NCBI RefSeq assembly: GCF_027924185.1
Contig: NZ_BRVO01000003.1
Location: 207,968 to 271,967 of the forward strand
Direction of reading: 5' to 3'
Source of the DNA: Neptunitalea lumnitzerae
GTDB lineage: Bacteria > Bacteroidota > Bacteroidia > Flavobacteriales > Flavobacteriaceae
Length of the DNA: 64,000 bases
Positions 43,801-52,036 of this stretch are shown in pieces; positions within the stretch are counted from its first letter, which is position 1; the number at the start of each line of letters is the position of its first letter. The position numbers were made by a program, and so were the translations under genes. Below the pieces are notes generated by a model. It searched no databases. It saw nothing but the letters and a program-made list of their open reading frames with translations, and was not told where the DNA came from.

Positions 43801-43834
43801 CAAATGTATCTACCTACCTTTGCTCAAAAGTCAA
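43801..43834 (-). promoter_or_regulatory. Bacteroidota-type promoter of the sigma-factor gene
   Basis: On the minus strand a -7 TACATTTG (43801-43808) has two possible -33 TTG elements, at 43832-43834 (23-bp spacer) or 43825-43827 (16-bp spacer). The start codon follows 19 bp downstream. Confidence 0.5.
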
Positions 43835-43906
43835 CCAGAAGTTAAGTTATTATTATTTAGCAACGCCTATAAATACAAGTACTACACAAGTTGTAATACA
43901 TACCTG

Positions 43907-44635
43907 TTATAAATACATAGGCAGCATATTTCGCCAATATTTTGCACTGTGTGCTCTCCCCTCCCATTCATGCAAGGCATGCCAAATTTCTTTATCCCAT
44001 AATTTGGTACTAAAGACTTTGTTGTTGTTATAAAACGGATCTTCTTTACCTATAGCTATAATAATTTCTAAACGTTTAATGTTTCTTAGTTGTGCACCTC
44101 TTGGTATATTACTAATATAATGAGAAGGCATATGAAAGTAAATATCCTCATCATAAAATCCGCCCATTAAATTAGCAAAACCTTCTACTTCCATAGTAAC
44201 ATCAAACCTACCGCTAAGCGCTATTATTTTGGTAAACCACTGTGGATGTCGTAAAGCTATGTTCATGGCGTGGTAAGCTCCCATACTACAACCAACAGAC
44301 ATAAGGCAATTATTAGGGTTTAACTTATAACTAAATGGCATTACCTCATTTAGTATATAAGCTTCGTACTGCAAATGTCGTTGTATCCGTTCTTTTGGGT
44401 GTACATTCCCATTATAAAGACTTTCTGTATCTATACTATCTACAGTAAACACCTGTATCCACCCATTTTCTATCATAGGTGATATAGCCTCTATAATTCT
44501 CCAATTCTCATAATCATAAAATCTAGCGGTACGTGTAGGAAACATAAGTACCCTGGCCCCAGAAGTACCATAAACAAGTAGTTCCATTTCCTTTTTTAAA
44601 TTAGGACTAAACCATTTATGATACATACGTTTCAT
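43907..44635 (-). CDS. Esterase, alpha/beta hydrolase fold (putative esterase family)
   Basis: This 242-residue cytosolic serine esterase has nucleophile Ser117 in GCSMGAYHAM (GXSXG). The likely catalytic Asp is in AIGKEDPFY and the catalytic His in EGRAHSAKYWR near the C-terminus. It has no signal peptide. The N-terminus KRMYHKWFSPNLKKEMELLV resembles the esterase-D-like group. It lies 9 bp after the SGNH hydrolase gene on the same strand, forming a two-gene operon of hydrolases just upstream of, but not clearly part of, the SusCD locus. The substrate is unknown. Confidence 0.88.
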   Translation of the reverse strand: MKRMYHKWFSPNLKKEMELLVYGTSGARVLMFPTRTARFYDYENWRIIEAISPMIENGWIQVFTVDSIDTESLYNGNVHPKERIQRHLQYEAYILNEVMPFSYKLNPNNCLMSVGCSMGAYHAMNIALRHPQWFTKIIALSGRFDVTMEVEGFANLMGGFYDEDIYFHMPSHYISNIPRGAQLRNIKRLEIIIAIGKEDPFYNNNKVFSTKLWDKEIWHALHEWEGRAHSAKYWRNMLPMYL

Positions 44636-44644
44636 TTGAGAACT

Positions 44645-45274
44645 TTACATTTTAGTTGAACTGTCTTTTGAACTAGCAACAAACTGCTGCAAAAACTGAT
44701 CTCTCACAGCACGCTTCCAAAGTTGGTATCCGGCATCGGTAAGGTGCAAGCCGTCTTCTTCATAAAGTTCTCGGCTACTTTTATTAATCTCCAACATTTC
44801 GTCAAACACATTAATTAAAGTGCCGTTACTATATTTTTCGTCTAATAAGTTTTTAAAAATCTTATTAGTATAGTGTATGGAGTTTATCAAATGCTCTCTA
44901 TTAAAGCTAGGCTTTATAGATATAATACCCACAGGTATATTTCCGCAAGACTCTTTAATATGTTCCATCATGTTTTGTAAAAACAGATACACCTCTTCCG
45001 GGTGTCTACCATCTCCCAAATCATTATCTCCAGAATACAACACAATGGCATCTGGTTTATATGCAGGTATTAGTTTATTAAAAAACCAACAACAAGCGGC
45101 CAATGTAGAGCCTCCAAAACCTTGATTTATAATTTCAAACTCCGGAAAATCTTCAGCTAAGGTTGACCAAAGTCTAATTGAAGAGCTTCCATAAAATAAA
45201 ACTCTCATTTTTTCACCTTTGGGTAAAATTTCTTTCCGCGCTAATTGTTCCACTTCATCATGGTACCAAAACAT
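44645..45274 (-). CDS. SGNH/GDSL family hydrolase
   Basis: This 209-residue cytosolic SGNH hydrolase has the nucleophile block YGSSSIRLW (about 28-36), the Gly block NQGFGGST, the Asn block YSGDNDLGDG and the catalytic Asp/His pair EEDGLHLTDAGYQLW. These are the four blocks of acyl or acetyl esterases. There is no signal peptide. It is the first gene of the two-hydrolase operon. It may deacylate small molecules or deacetylate sugars; this is inferred from family only. Confidence 0.9.
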   Translation of the reverse strand: MFWYHDEVEQLARKEILPKGEKMRVLFYGSSSIRLWSTLAEDFPEFEIINQGFGGSTLAACCWFFNKLIPAYKPDAIVLYSGDNDLGDGRHPEEVYLFLQNMMEHIKESCGNIPVGIISIKPSFNREHLINSIHYTNKIFKNLLDEKYSNGTLINVFDEMLEINKSSRELYEEDGLHLTDAGYQLWKRAVRDQFLQQFVASSKDSSTKM

Positions 45275-45544
45275 ATTACATCTGTATAAAAATTCACTCT
45301 CTAAAATACGAAAAAAACAGAACCACAGACCTTTACAAAGATTACATTACTATAATTTAATATGCTCGGCATTAATTTAACCTAAAAGAAAGTTATCTCT
45401 AATTCATGTTTTCGTGGCATTTACAAAATAACTTTAACACATTTACGTTGCTCATTTATGGCAAACCAGAAATGGTTTCGTTAAATTTACAGCCATTCAA
45501 CCCCTTTTTGTTTAATGAATTTAAAAACCAAACTTTAGTTTATC

Positions 45545-46171
45545 ATGAAAAACAGCTCCAGATTAGTATTTATTTTTCTACTTTTTGCAAGTATTACATT
45601 CACTTCTAACGCGCAAGATGAAGATGAAAAAGACTTGAATAACGGTACTCTGGAAGAACAATTTGATTATGTGTACGACAAATCAAATAAATACAACTAC
45701 AACAATAAAACATATAAGGTTGTTAGGGCAGAATGGATTCAATCTTTAAAATCGCATAGTTTAGATTCTTTAGCAGAAGTACATAAAAGTTTAAGTGCTT
45801 CTGAAAATACCATAGCTACTCAAAAATCTGAGATTGAAAAACTACAAACTAATTTAAATAATACACAAGCTACATTAGATACTACCCGAGAAGAAAAAGA
45901 TAGTATGGCATTACTTGGTTTGCAAATGAGTAAAACAGGCTATAATATGCTATTGTGGGGTATTATTGCTGCGTTAATGATTGCTCTTTTGATATTTATA
46001 TACAAGTTTAAAAATAGCCATGTAGTAACTAAAGAAGCTCAAGAACGACTTGTAGAAGTACAAGAAGAATACGACAACCACCGAAGTGTTGCCTTAGAAC
46101 GTGAACAAAAAGTACGCAGACAATTACAAGATGAGCTTAACAAGCGTAAGCACGGTAACCAATCTCACTAA
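45545..46171 (+). CDS. Single-pass membrane protein with coiled coils
   Basis: The function is unknown. The 208-residue protein has a signal peptide (1-23), an acidic start and a periplasmic coiled coil (about 75-120, SENTIATQKSEIEKLQTNL). A transmembrane helix (about 136-154) leads to a cytoplasmic charged coiled coil to the end (EREQKVRRQLQDELNKRKH). I recall close flavobacterial relatives annotated as a tRNA (guanine-N1)-methyltransferase. Nothing here looks like a SPOUT methyltransferase, so that label should not be transferred. The upstream region holds an AAACCA/TGGTTT inverted repeat at 45463-45478. Confidence 0.85.
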   Translation: MKNSSRLVFIFLLFASITFTSNAQDEDEKDLNNGTLEEQFDYVYDKSNKYNYNNKTYKVVRAEWIQSLKSHSLDSLAEVHKSLSASENTIATQKSEIEKLQTNLNNTQATLDTTREEKDSMALLGLQMSKTGYNMLLWGIIAALMIALLIFIYKFKNSHVVTKEAQERLVEVQEEYDNHRSVALEREQKVRRQLQDELNKRKHGNQSH

Positions 46172-46268
46172 AGTTCTTAAAACCTGTTAAACCTTATTTA
46201 AAAATTTAATAAGGTGGTTTAGCCTAACAGCCCTATTTTCATTAATTTGTTCATCATAATAAAAATGT

Positions 46269-46889
46269 ATGATACTAGAAATTATTGATATTTTAGGAGT
46301 TGTGTCTTTTACCATTTCTGGTGTATTGGTAGCACTAAGAAAAAAATTAGATGCCTTTGGTGTACTTATAATTGGTTTTGTAACAGCTACTGGTGGTGGT
46401 ACCCTTAGAGATTTATTACTTGGTGTGAGACCTATTTGGTGGTTAATAGATACTAGAGTAGTGTATACCATTATCATTACTGCGCTAGTTTCTATAGTGC
46501 TAAGAAAATATTTAAAGTCAGTTAGTAGGTCGCTTTTTCTTTTCGATACAATTGGTGTAGCCATGTATACTATAGCAGGTATAGAAAAAAGTCTAATTAT
46601 TAATTTAGACCCTGTAATTTGTGTGGCTATTGGTATCATTACCGCTTGCTTTGGAGGAGTTATAAGAGATATTTTGTGCAGACGTATCCCTGTTATTTTT
46701 AAGAAAGAGATTTATGCCACTACTTGTATGCTGGGTGGTATTACCTTTTTTGCACTTCGACAAATACTACCTGGTAATTCGGTTATCATTAACATTACCT
46801 CCGTAATGGTTATTATCATCATAAGGATTTTAGCCGTAAAATATAAACTTCAATTACCCTCTTTATATAAAGAAAAAAGGAAGCCTTAA
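46269..46889 (+). CDS. TRIC-type cation channel family protein (UPF0126)
   Basis: This 206-residue membrane protein of the TRIC/UPF0126 family has two repeats of three helices plus a seventh. The duplicated Gly-rich motif appears as ATGGGTLRDLLLG (about 40-52) and ACFGGVIRDILCR (about 126-138), both with the GGxxRD core. Prokaryotic TRIC channels form potassium-permeable trimers. It is monocistronic; the terminator overlaps its last codons. Confidence 0.9.
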   Translation: MILEIIDILGVVSFTISGVLVALRKKLDAFGVLIIGFVTATGGGTLRDLLLGVRPIWWLIDTRVVYTIIITALVSIVLRKYLKSVSRSLFLFDTIGVAMYTIAGIEKSLIINLDPVICVAIGIITACFGGVIRDILCRRIPVIFKKEIYATTCMLGGITFFALRQILPGNSVIINITSVMVIIIIRILAVKYKLQLPSLYKEKRKP

Positions 46890-46900
46890 TGCTTCCTTTT
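46875..46900. terminator. Bidirectional Rho-independent terminator
   Basis: A 10-bp stem AAAAGGAAGC/GCTTCCTTTT (46875-46884 with 46891-46900) has a CTTAAT loop and T-rich flanks on both strands. It separates the TRIC gene from the convergent GH43 gene and includes the TRIC stop codon. Confidence 0.88.
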
Positions 46901-46950
46901 GTTTTATCTGACTATATAAGCTTACTAAGAAGCTATTACTCTATTAAAAT

Positions 46951-47952
46951 TTAATCTGCCTGTTTCTGTAAAAAATCAGGAAATCCATTAGGTAACCACT
47001 TGATTGCTCTTGCTCTTGTAGCACGGTTTGGGTCACGTAATTCATCTCCTTGTATTTCTTTATAATCTCTAGCATGATAAATCATAATAGTTGTTTTACC
47101 ATCTTCGGCAACCGTAAAGCTATTATGACCTGGCCCATATCTTTTTAAATCTTCATCAGAATAAAATACCGGTCCCGGAGCCTTATTCCAATTTGCTTCC
47201 TCTAACAAATCAGCTTTAGCGTCTACCCATAAAAGTCCCAAACAATAATTATCATTTGTAGCACTTGCTGAATACGATACAAATATCTTTCCATCTTTTT
47301 TAATTACAGCAGGTCCTTCATTTACATTATACTTTACACGTTCCCAGTCAAACTCAGGTCTGGTAATTACAATTTCGGGCCCGGTTAAAGTAGTAGCGTC
47401 TTTCATCTCAGACATCTTTAAAGCTGTACCAGACATTCCTTCTAAATTTTGAGCCCATATTAAATAACGTTTTCCGTTATGCTCAAAACTAGTAGCATCT
47501 AAAGAAAAAGAATCGTAGTCCGTTTTTATTTGTCCTTCTTCTTTCCAAGTTCCCTTCATAGGGTCTGCTGAAGTATTAGACAATGCCCACATTCTAATTT
47601 TCCAAATATCATCAGCCTCACCAGCAGCAAAATAGATGTACCACTTCCCCTCTATTCTATGTAATTCAGGAGCCCAGATGTGATAACTCATAATTCCCTT
47701 ATCATGCTTTTCCCAAACTACCTTTTCTTTAGCTTCTTTTAATCCGTTAATGGTTTTAGCCTTTCTAACCACTATTTTATCATACTCAGGTACGGTAGCA
47801 ATTAAGTAATAAAAACCATCCTCGGCTTTATAAACCCAAGGGTCTGCCCTCTTTTCAGCTATCGGGTTTTCAAATATTTCTGTTTGTGCGTACGAGCTTT
47901 GTAAAGCTGCTACGGCAAACATTACTAAAGCTAAAATTTTAAAATATTTCAT
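46951..47952 (-). CDS. Glycoside hydrolase family 43 protein
   Basis: This is a secreted or periplasmic glycosidase, with arabinofuranosidase- or xylosidase-type activity in most family members. The 333-residue protein has a signal peptide (1-22, cleavage after YAQ) and a five-bladed beta-propeller. The catalytic base is Asp37 in KRADPWV, the pKa modulator is the Asp in SFSLDATSF, and the general acid is the Glu in NEGPAVI. The His in YGPGHNSF is also conserved. The start at 47952 (MKYFK) gives a clean signal peptide; a frame from 47967 adds five residues. It is a single gene, divergent from the Crp/Fnr regulator, with no SusCD pair beside it. Confidence 0.9.
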   Translation of the reverse strand: MKYFKILALVMFAVAALQSSYAQTEIFENPIAEKRADPWVYKAEDGFYYLIATVPEYDKIVVRKAKTINGLKEAKEKVVWEKHDKGIMSYHIWAPELHRIEGKWYIYFAAGEADDIWKIRMWALSNTSADPMKGTWKEEGQIKTDYDSFSLDATSFEHNGKRYLIWAQNLEGMSGTALKMSEMKDATTLTGPEIVITRPEFDWERVKYNVNEGPAVIKKDGKIFVSYSASATNDNYCLGLLWVDAKADLLEEANWNKAPGPVFYSDEDLKRYGPGHNSFTVAEDGKTTIMIYHARDYKEIQGDELRDPNRATRARAIKWLPNGFPDFLQKQAD

Positions 47953-48020
47953 AGGTTGTAAATTCAATGTCTCACAAATTTAAGTATTCTATTGGTTCAA
48001 AAAGTATTCCAAACAAAAAA

Positions 48021-48039
48021 AAGTGTATTTTTTACACTT
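48021..48039. promoter_or_regulatory. Palindrome between GH43 and the Crp/Fnr regulator
   Basis: AAGTGTATTTTTTACACTT has perfect 7-bp arms around five T residues. It lies in the divergent promoter region and could be an operator for the adjacent Crp/Fnr-type regulator. Confidence 0.45.
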
Positions 48040-48114
48040 AAATAAATAAAATCTATAAAGCATCCATTCTTATTTATTACGTACCTTTAAATAATTAATA
48101 AAATCTGGCTAGCC

Positions 48115-48681
48115 ATGTTACAAAAACACTTGGAAACCTATTCTATTTTAACTGCTGAAGATATAGCCTTGTGTTATGATTTAGCCGAACGCAGAACTTT
48201 AAAAAAAGGAGATTATTTAGTACAAGAAGGATATGTTTGTAATGAGATTGCCTTTGTTGAAGAAGGTGTTTTACGCTCATTTTACTACTCTTCATCTTCT
48301 GAAGAGGTTACGTATTGTTTCCCTATTACTAATAATTTCGTGACTGCTTATTCCTCTTTTTTAAAGCAAACACCTTCCCTAGAAAATATACAAGCATTGA
48401 CCAAATGCGAATTATTGGTACTCTCCAGAGCCGATATTCAGACCTTAGAAAATAGCAGTATTAATTGGTTGAAATTTTTAAAATTAAAAGGTGATGAAGA
48501 ATTTATAGCTATGGAAAAACGTGTTTTCTTATTACAAAAAGAGAATGCAGAAAAACGTTATGAAGAGCTTCTGAACAAAACACCAGAACTACTAAATTTA
48601 GTACCGTTAAAATATCTTTCCTCCTATTTAGGAATTACAGAACGCCATTTAAGTAGGGTTAGAAAAGGGTTGCTTAAATAG
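48115..48681 (+). CDS. Crp/Fnr family transcriptional regulator
   Basis: This 188-residue regulator has a cyclic-nucleotide-binding-like beta-barrel (about 15-125, LKKGDYLVQEGYVCNEIAFVEEGVLRS) and a shortened C-terminal helix-turn-helix (LKYLSSYLGITERHLSRVRKGL). There is no Fnr-type Cys cluster and no cAMP-binding phosphate cassette, so the ligand is unknown. This short form is common in Bacteroidota. The following reductase gene starts 58 bp downstream on the same strand and is its most likely target. Confidence 0.93.
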   Translation: MLQKHLETYSILTAEDIALCYDLAERRTLKKGDYLVQEGYVCNEIAFVEEGVLRSFYYSSSSEEVTYCFPITNNFVTAYSSFLKQTPSLENIQALTKCELLVLSRADIQTLENSSINWLKFLKLKGDEEFIAMEKRVFLLQKENAEKRYEELLNKTPELLNLVPLKYLSSYLGITERHLSRVRKGLLK

Positions 48682-48739
48682 ACATATGTCCTTTTTATTT
48701 TTTTCATGTTGCTTTTGCTTTGTTGTAAAAGAAATCATC

Positions 48740-49318
48740 ATGAAAAACATTCTAATTATTAATGGCCACCCCGATGTAGAAAGTTACAATTATGCCTTGG
48801 CTAATGCGTATAGTACTGGTGCAAAAACTAGCAGTGCATCCGTAAATCAAATTAATATTGCGCAGCTATCATTTAACCCCAACCTTGCTCATGGTTATAG
48901 ACAAAGAACCGAACTAGAACCCGATTTACAAGATGCTATTGAAAAAATAAAAAAAGCAGATCATCTGGTTTGGGTGTTCCCTATGTGGTGGTACAGTGTA
49001 CCTGCCATTATGAAAGGTTTTATAGATAGAACCTTTTTGCCTGGCATTACCTACCAACCTATAGCAGGCAAACCATTCCCTAAAAAATTGTTGAAAGGTA
49101 AAACAGCACGACTAATTATTACCGCCGACTCACCTAAGTGGTATAACACCTTATATATGAAAAACCCGGTATTGAACCAGTTTAAAAAAGGTACGTTACA
49201 ATTTTGTGGAGTTGGCAAGGTTAAAGTAACGCATATTGCTATCATTAAAAATTCTACTGAAGTCTTTAGAAAAAATTGGCTTTCTAAAATTGAGACCTTA
49301 GGAAAACAGTTGAAATGA
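48740..49318 (+). CDS. NAD(P)H oxidoreductase with flavodoxin-like fold (KefF/NQO family)
   Basis: This 192-residue flavin-dependent quinone or nitro reductase is of the NAD(P)H dehydrogenase (quinone) 2-like family. It has IINGHPDVESYNYALA at the FMN phosphate site, the WVFPMWWYSVPAIMKGFIDRTF block and the GVGKVKVTHIA strand. The start at 48740 (MKNILIINGHP) is the family start; an upstream in-frame ATG at 48686 adds a Cys/Phe-rich stretch that is not expected. It forms a likely pair with the Crp/Fnr regulator, in line with a xenobiotic- or redox-responsive module. Confidence 0.92.
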   Translation: MKNILIINGHPDVESYNYALANAYSTGAKTSSASVNQINIAQLSFNPNLAHGYRQRTELEPDLQDAIEKIKKADHLVWVFPMWWYSVPAIMKGFIDRTFLPGITYQPIAGKPFPKKLLKGKTARLIITADSPKWYNTLYMKNPVLNQFKKGTLQFCGVGKVKVTHIAIIKNSTEVFRKNWLSKIETLGKQLK

Positions 49319-49339
49319 TTTTGAATCATTTCAACTGTT
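49305..49339 (+). terminator. Long hairpin at the 3' end of the reductase gene
   Basis: A perfect 16-bp stem (49305-49320 with 49324-49339, loop TTG) overlaps the stop codon. No T run follows, so it may be a transcript-end stabiliser or a weak terminator. Confidence 0.6.
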
Positions 49340-49384
49340 ACTAAATAATATTTTATAGCTAATTAGTGAATATACACACAGACT

Positions 49385-51373
49385 TTATTCCATTTTTTTT
49401 ATGATTGCTGCAAAACCACCTCCACTAGCCATAGCAATATGTAATACATCTTTTTGACTAATGGTTTGCTCTGTAAGTTTTACATGCGTAGGATTTTCAT
49501 TTGCATCTTCTGCATCTGAATATAAAGTTAGTGTATAGCTTCCTTCATCTAAAAATGAAAATTTTACATCTACTTCTCTAGCAGTAGCATCTGTCATTCC
49601 ACCAACGAACCAAGTATCTCCAGATTGCCTTGCTACAGTTATATAATCTCCCACTACCCCATTTAGCACTTTGGTAGCATCCCAAGTGGTAGGTACTTCC
49701 TTTAAAAAGTCTGCTCCTAATCCATTTTTGTAATGATCTGGTGCATCACAAAATACCGTAAAAGCACTTTCATATACCACTGGCATTGCCAATTGCTGAC
49801 ATCTGGTAGACATAACCATAGGTGTTGCCTCTTCCGCTTTATCCTCAGTTACAAATTGGTCAGGACGTACATTTACAAAACTCCCAGGTGTATAATCCAT
49901 TTCTCCCAAAGCACCTCTTGTAAACGCAAGTGTTACATTATGTTCTGGAGTTACATAATCACTCCATTTATTATATTCATTCCCCATAACACCCTCACGT
50001 GTCATTAAATTAGGATATGTTCTACTAATACCAGTAGGTTTATAAGCACCATGTAAATCTACCACCAAATGGTGTTTTGCTGCTGTTTTTACGGCAGTAT
50101 GATAAAAATTCACCATTTCTTGGTCTTGTCTGTCCATAAAATCTACCTTAATCCCTGCTATACCCCATTGTTCATATTGAGCTAAAGCTTCCTCCATCTG
50201 CTTATTCAAGTGTTCCCAGTGTAACCATAAAATAAGTTTTACATTTCGCTCTTTAGCATACGCAACCAACGCAGGAATATCAACCGCATCAATACTAGTA
50301 GTTATATCTACATCTGGATTTGCTTTATTATCATCTGTAAATGGTTCGCCATACCATTGCCAATCTACTATTTGATATTCCCATCCCATTTCGGCTGCCA
50401 AGTCTATATAATACTCATACGTTTTTTGATTAGCGCCTAGTTCAAAATCTATATTCTTAGCATATTTATTGCTCCACCACCAGTCCCAAGCAGCTCTACC
50501 CGGTTTTATCCATGAGGTATCTTCAAAAGCTACGGGTTCATTCAAATTAGCAATTAAATCAGATGCTATAAAAGCACCAGGACTATCTGCTAACATCAGT
50601 ACTCTCCATGGCGAAACCGCTGGCGTCTCTCTTTGAACGGCTACCAACGTATCCTGAGGGTTTGGTGTAAGTTTAGTAACCAGTGTATTGGATACACTAT
50701 CAGTTTTAAGAAATGCACCTGACCAATCGGTTAAATTTGCCTCGGTAATAAAAGCATAAGCACTATCATGCACTTTCAATAAAGCAGGCATTCCTATAAG
50801 TTCTTTGCTACTAATATCAGATAAATGTCCATTTTTAAACTCTTGTTCTTGAGAAGATTTATAGGTTTTATAATTAGCACGCCAAATCACATAATCATCG
50901 GTAAAAACAAATTTCGTTTGTTCATTACTTAATGTAATGCTTTTTTCAGTTTGTTCAGGAAAGCCATATCTAAAAGCAATTCCGTCATCATATACTCGGC
51001 AATAAACATCTACTAATAATTCTGATTCTTTATCTTTTAAATGAAGTAGTAATTGATTGTAGGTATTCTGCACTTGTTTACTTCTTCCCCATACTCGCTC
51101 CCACGATGAATTTACAGAAGTAGACTCTGTACCCAACATTTCAAAATTATTGAACACCTCATCCTTCTCTAACGATAACGTTATAGAAGAAGGTTTTAGA
51201 ATAGTATCGTTTTTAAAAGCAACTTCATACTCAAGTCCTTTATCAATACTAAAATTAACTGCAATATTAGTATCAGGAGATTGTAAACTGGTTTGATTAG
51301 ATTTTGTGCAAGATGAAATAGCTAGCGCGGCTAAAATAAATGCAACTCTGAGCCCATTTTTGTAAAGCATCAT
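49385..51373 (-). CDS. Glycoside hydrolase family 97 lipoprotein, retaining alpha-galactosidase-like
   Basis: This envelope-anchored alpha-glycosidase has 662 residues, with lipobox SSC (Cys22). It has an N-terminal GH97 beta-sandwich (about 30-285), a TIM barrel beginning with PGRAAWDWWWSNKYA, and a C-terminal beta domain. The segment GIKVDFMDRQDQE supplies Asp411, the nucleophile position of retaining GH97 alpha-galactosidases. SusB-type inverting glucosidases lack it. The acid Glu lies in MTREGVMGNEY. Calcium-binding glutamates are probably conserved. It is a single gene with no SusCD nearby, and GH43 is 1.4 kb away. Confidence 0.92.
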   Translation of the reverse strand: MMLYKNGLRVAFILAALAISSCTKSNQTSLQSPDTNIAVNFSIDKGLEYEVAFKNDTILKPSSITLSLEKDEVFNNFEMLGTESTSVNSSWERVWGRSKQVQNTYNQLLLHLKDKESELLVDVYCRVYDDGIAFRYGFPEQTEKSITLSNEQTKFVFTDDYVIWRANYKTYKSSQEQEFKNGHLSDISSKELIGMPALLKVHDSAYAFITEANLTDWSGAFLKTDSVSNTLVTKLTPNPQDTLVAVQRETPAVSPWRVLMLADSPGAFIASDLIANLNEPVAFEDTSWIKPGRAAWDWWWSNKYAKNIDFELGANQKTYEYYIDLAAEMGWEYQIVDWQWYGEPFTDDNKANPDVDITTSIDAVDIPALVAYAKERNVKLILWLHWEHLNKQMEEALAQYEQWGIAGIKVDFMDRQDQEMVNFYHTAVKTAAKHHLVVDLHGAYKPTGISRTYPNLMTREGVMGNEYNKWSDYVTPEHNVTLAFTRGALGEMDYTPGSFVNVRPDQFVTEDKAEEATPMVMSTRCQQLAMPVVYESAFTVFCDAPDHYKNGLGADFLKEVPTTWDATKVLNGVVGDYITVARQSGDTWFVGGMTDATAREVDVKFSFLDEGSYTLTLYSDAEDANENPTHVKLTEQTISQKDVLHIAMASGGGFAAIIKKME

Positions 51374-51488
51374 AAGCCTTTTTTAAAGTTAATTTAATGA
51401 ACCTCTAATTTCGCTTATTTTAACTAAAATACCTATACAAAATAAAGCTATCTCTTGTACTTTTTAATATAAATACATCATAGATACC

Positions 51489-52034
51489 TTATGTATTTAC
51501 ATCAGCATTCCATAATTCAGCTAAAAATTTTTTCGATTTTATAGTTTCGTACTTAAAAAAAGCTATAGGTAATAGCAAACTAACAATAAACATTATAGCA
51601 GGTATAAATATAGCACCATTATCTAAAGCAACACCGTTCAAAATATCTACTAATCTTCCTGAAAATATAACTGCTACAGTAATTAGCCATAGGGTCATAA
51701 AAATCAGTACTACTGGATGTAACTTCATGGTTACTGTAACCTTAGAACCATTTATTTTTCCATCTACCACACCACTAATTCGAGGTAGGAAAGAATTTTT
51801 ATAGTGTATAACTCTTCTTATTTTAAAACACCTGCCATCAATACTTCCAATATATGCTGCTTTGTTATGACGCTCAAACAATTGAAAAAAATTAATTTCA
51901 TCCTGATACCTAGTGACATCGGATAACTTTTCTAATACCTCAGAGCTGTTTAATTTGGTTACATATATTATTTTCTCATAGGGTAAAATCCCTCCAAAAT
52001 TGGTTAAAAATGAAGTTTCAGATTTCTCAATCAT
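51489..52034 (-). CDS. Membrane protein of unknown function
   Basis: This 181-residue protein has a soluble N-terminal half (FFQLFERHNKAAYIGSIDGRCFKIRRVIHY) and two transmembrane segments (about 107-127 and 139-158). A short charged C-terminus is probably cytoplasmic. No known domain is recognised. It starts 2 bp after the stop of the preceding gene and is the last gene of a three-gene operon with an RDD-like and an SH3-like membrane protein. A joint membrane function is inferred only from the arrangement. Confidence 0.78.
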   Translation of the reverse strand: MIEKSETSFLTNFGGILPYEKIIYVTKLNSSEVLEKLSDVTRYQDEINFFQLFERHNKAAYIGSIDGRCFKIRRVIHYKNSFLPRISGVVDGKINGSKVTVTMKLHPVVLIFMTLWLITVAVIFSGRLVDILNGVALDNGAIFIPAIMFIVSLLLPIAFFKYETIKSKKFLAELWNADVNT

Positions 52035-52036
52035 AA

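Noticed and set aside
43770..44033. Short plus-strand open frame over the sigma factor/esterase junction
   Set aside because: It overlaps the 3' part of the esterase gene in antisense and has no domain. The junction is instead the promoter region of the sigma factor.
46187..46639. 150-codon open frame antisense to the TRIC channel gene
   Set aside because: It is fully antisense to a recognisable channel gene, and the translated sequence has no family features.
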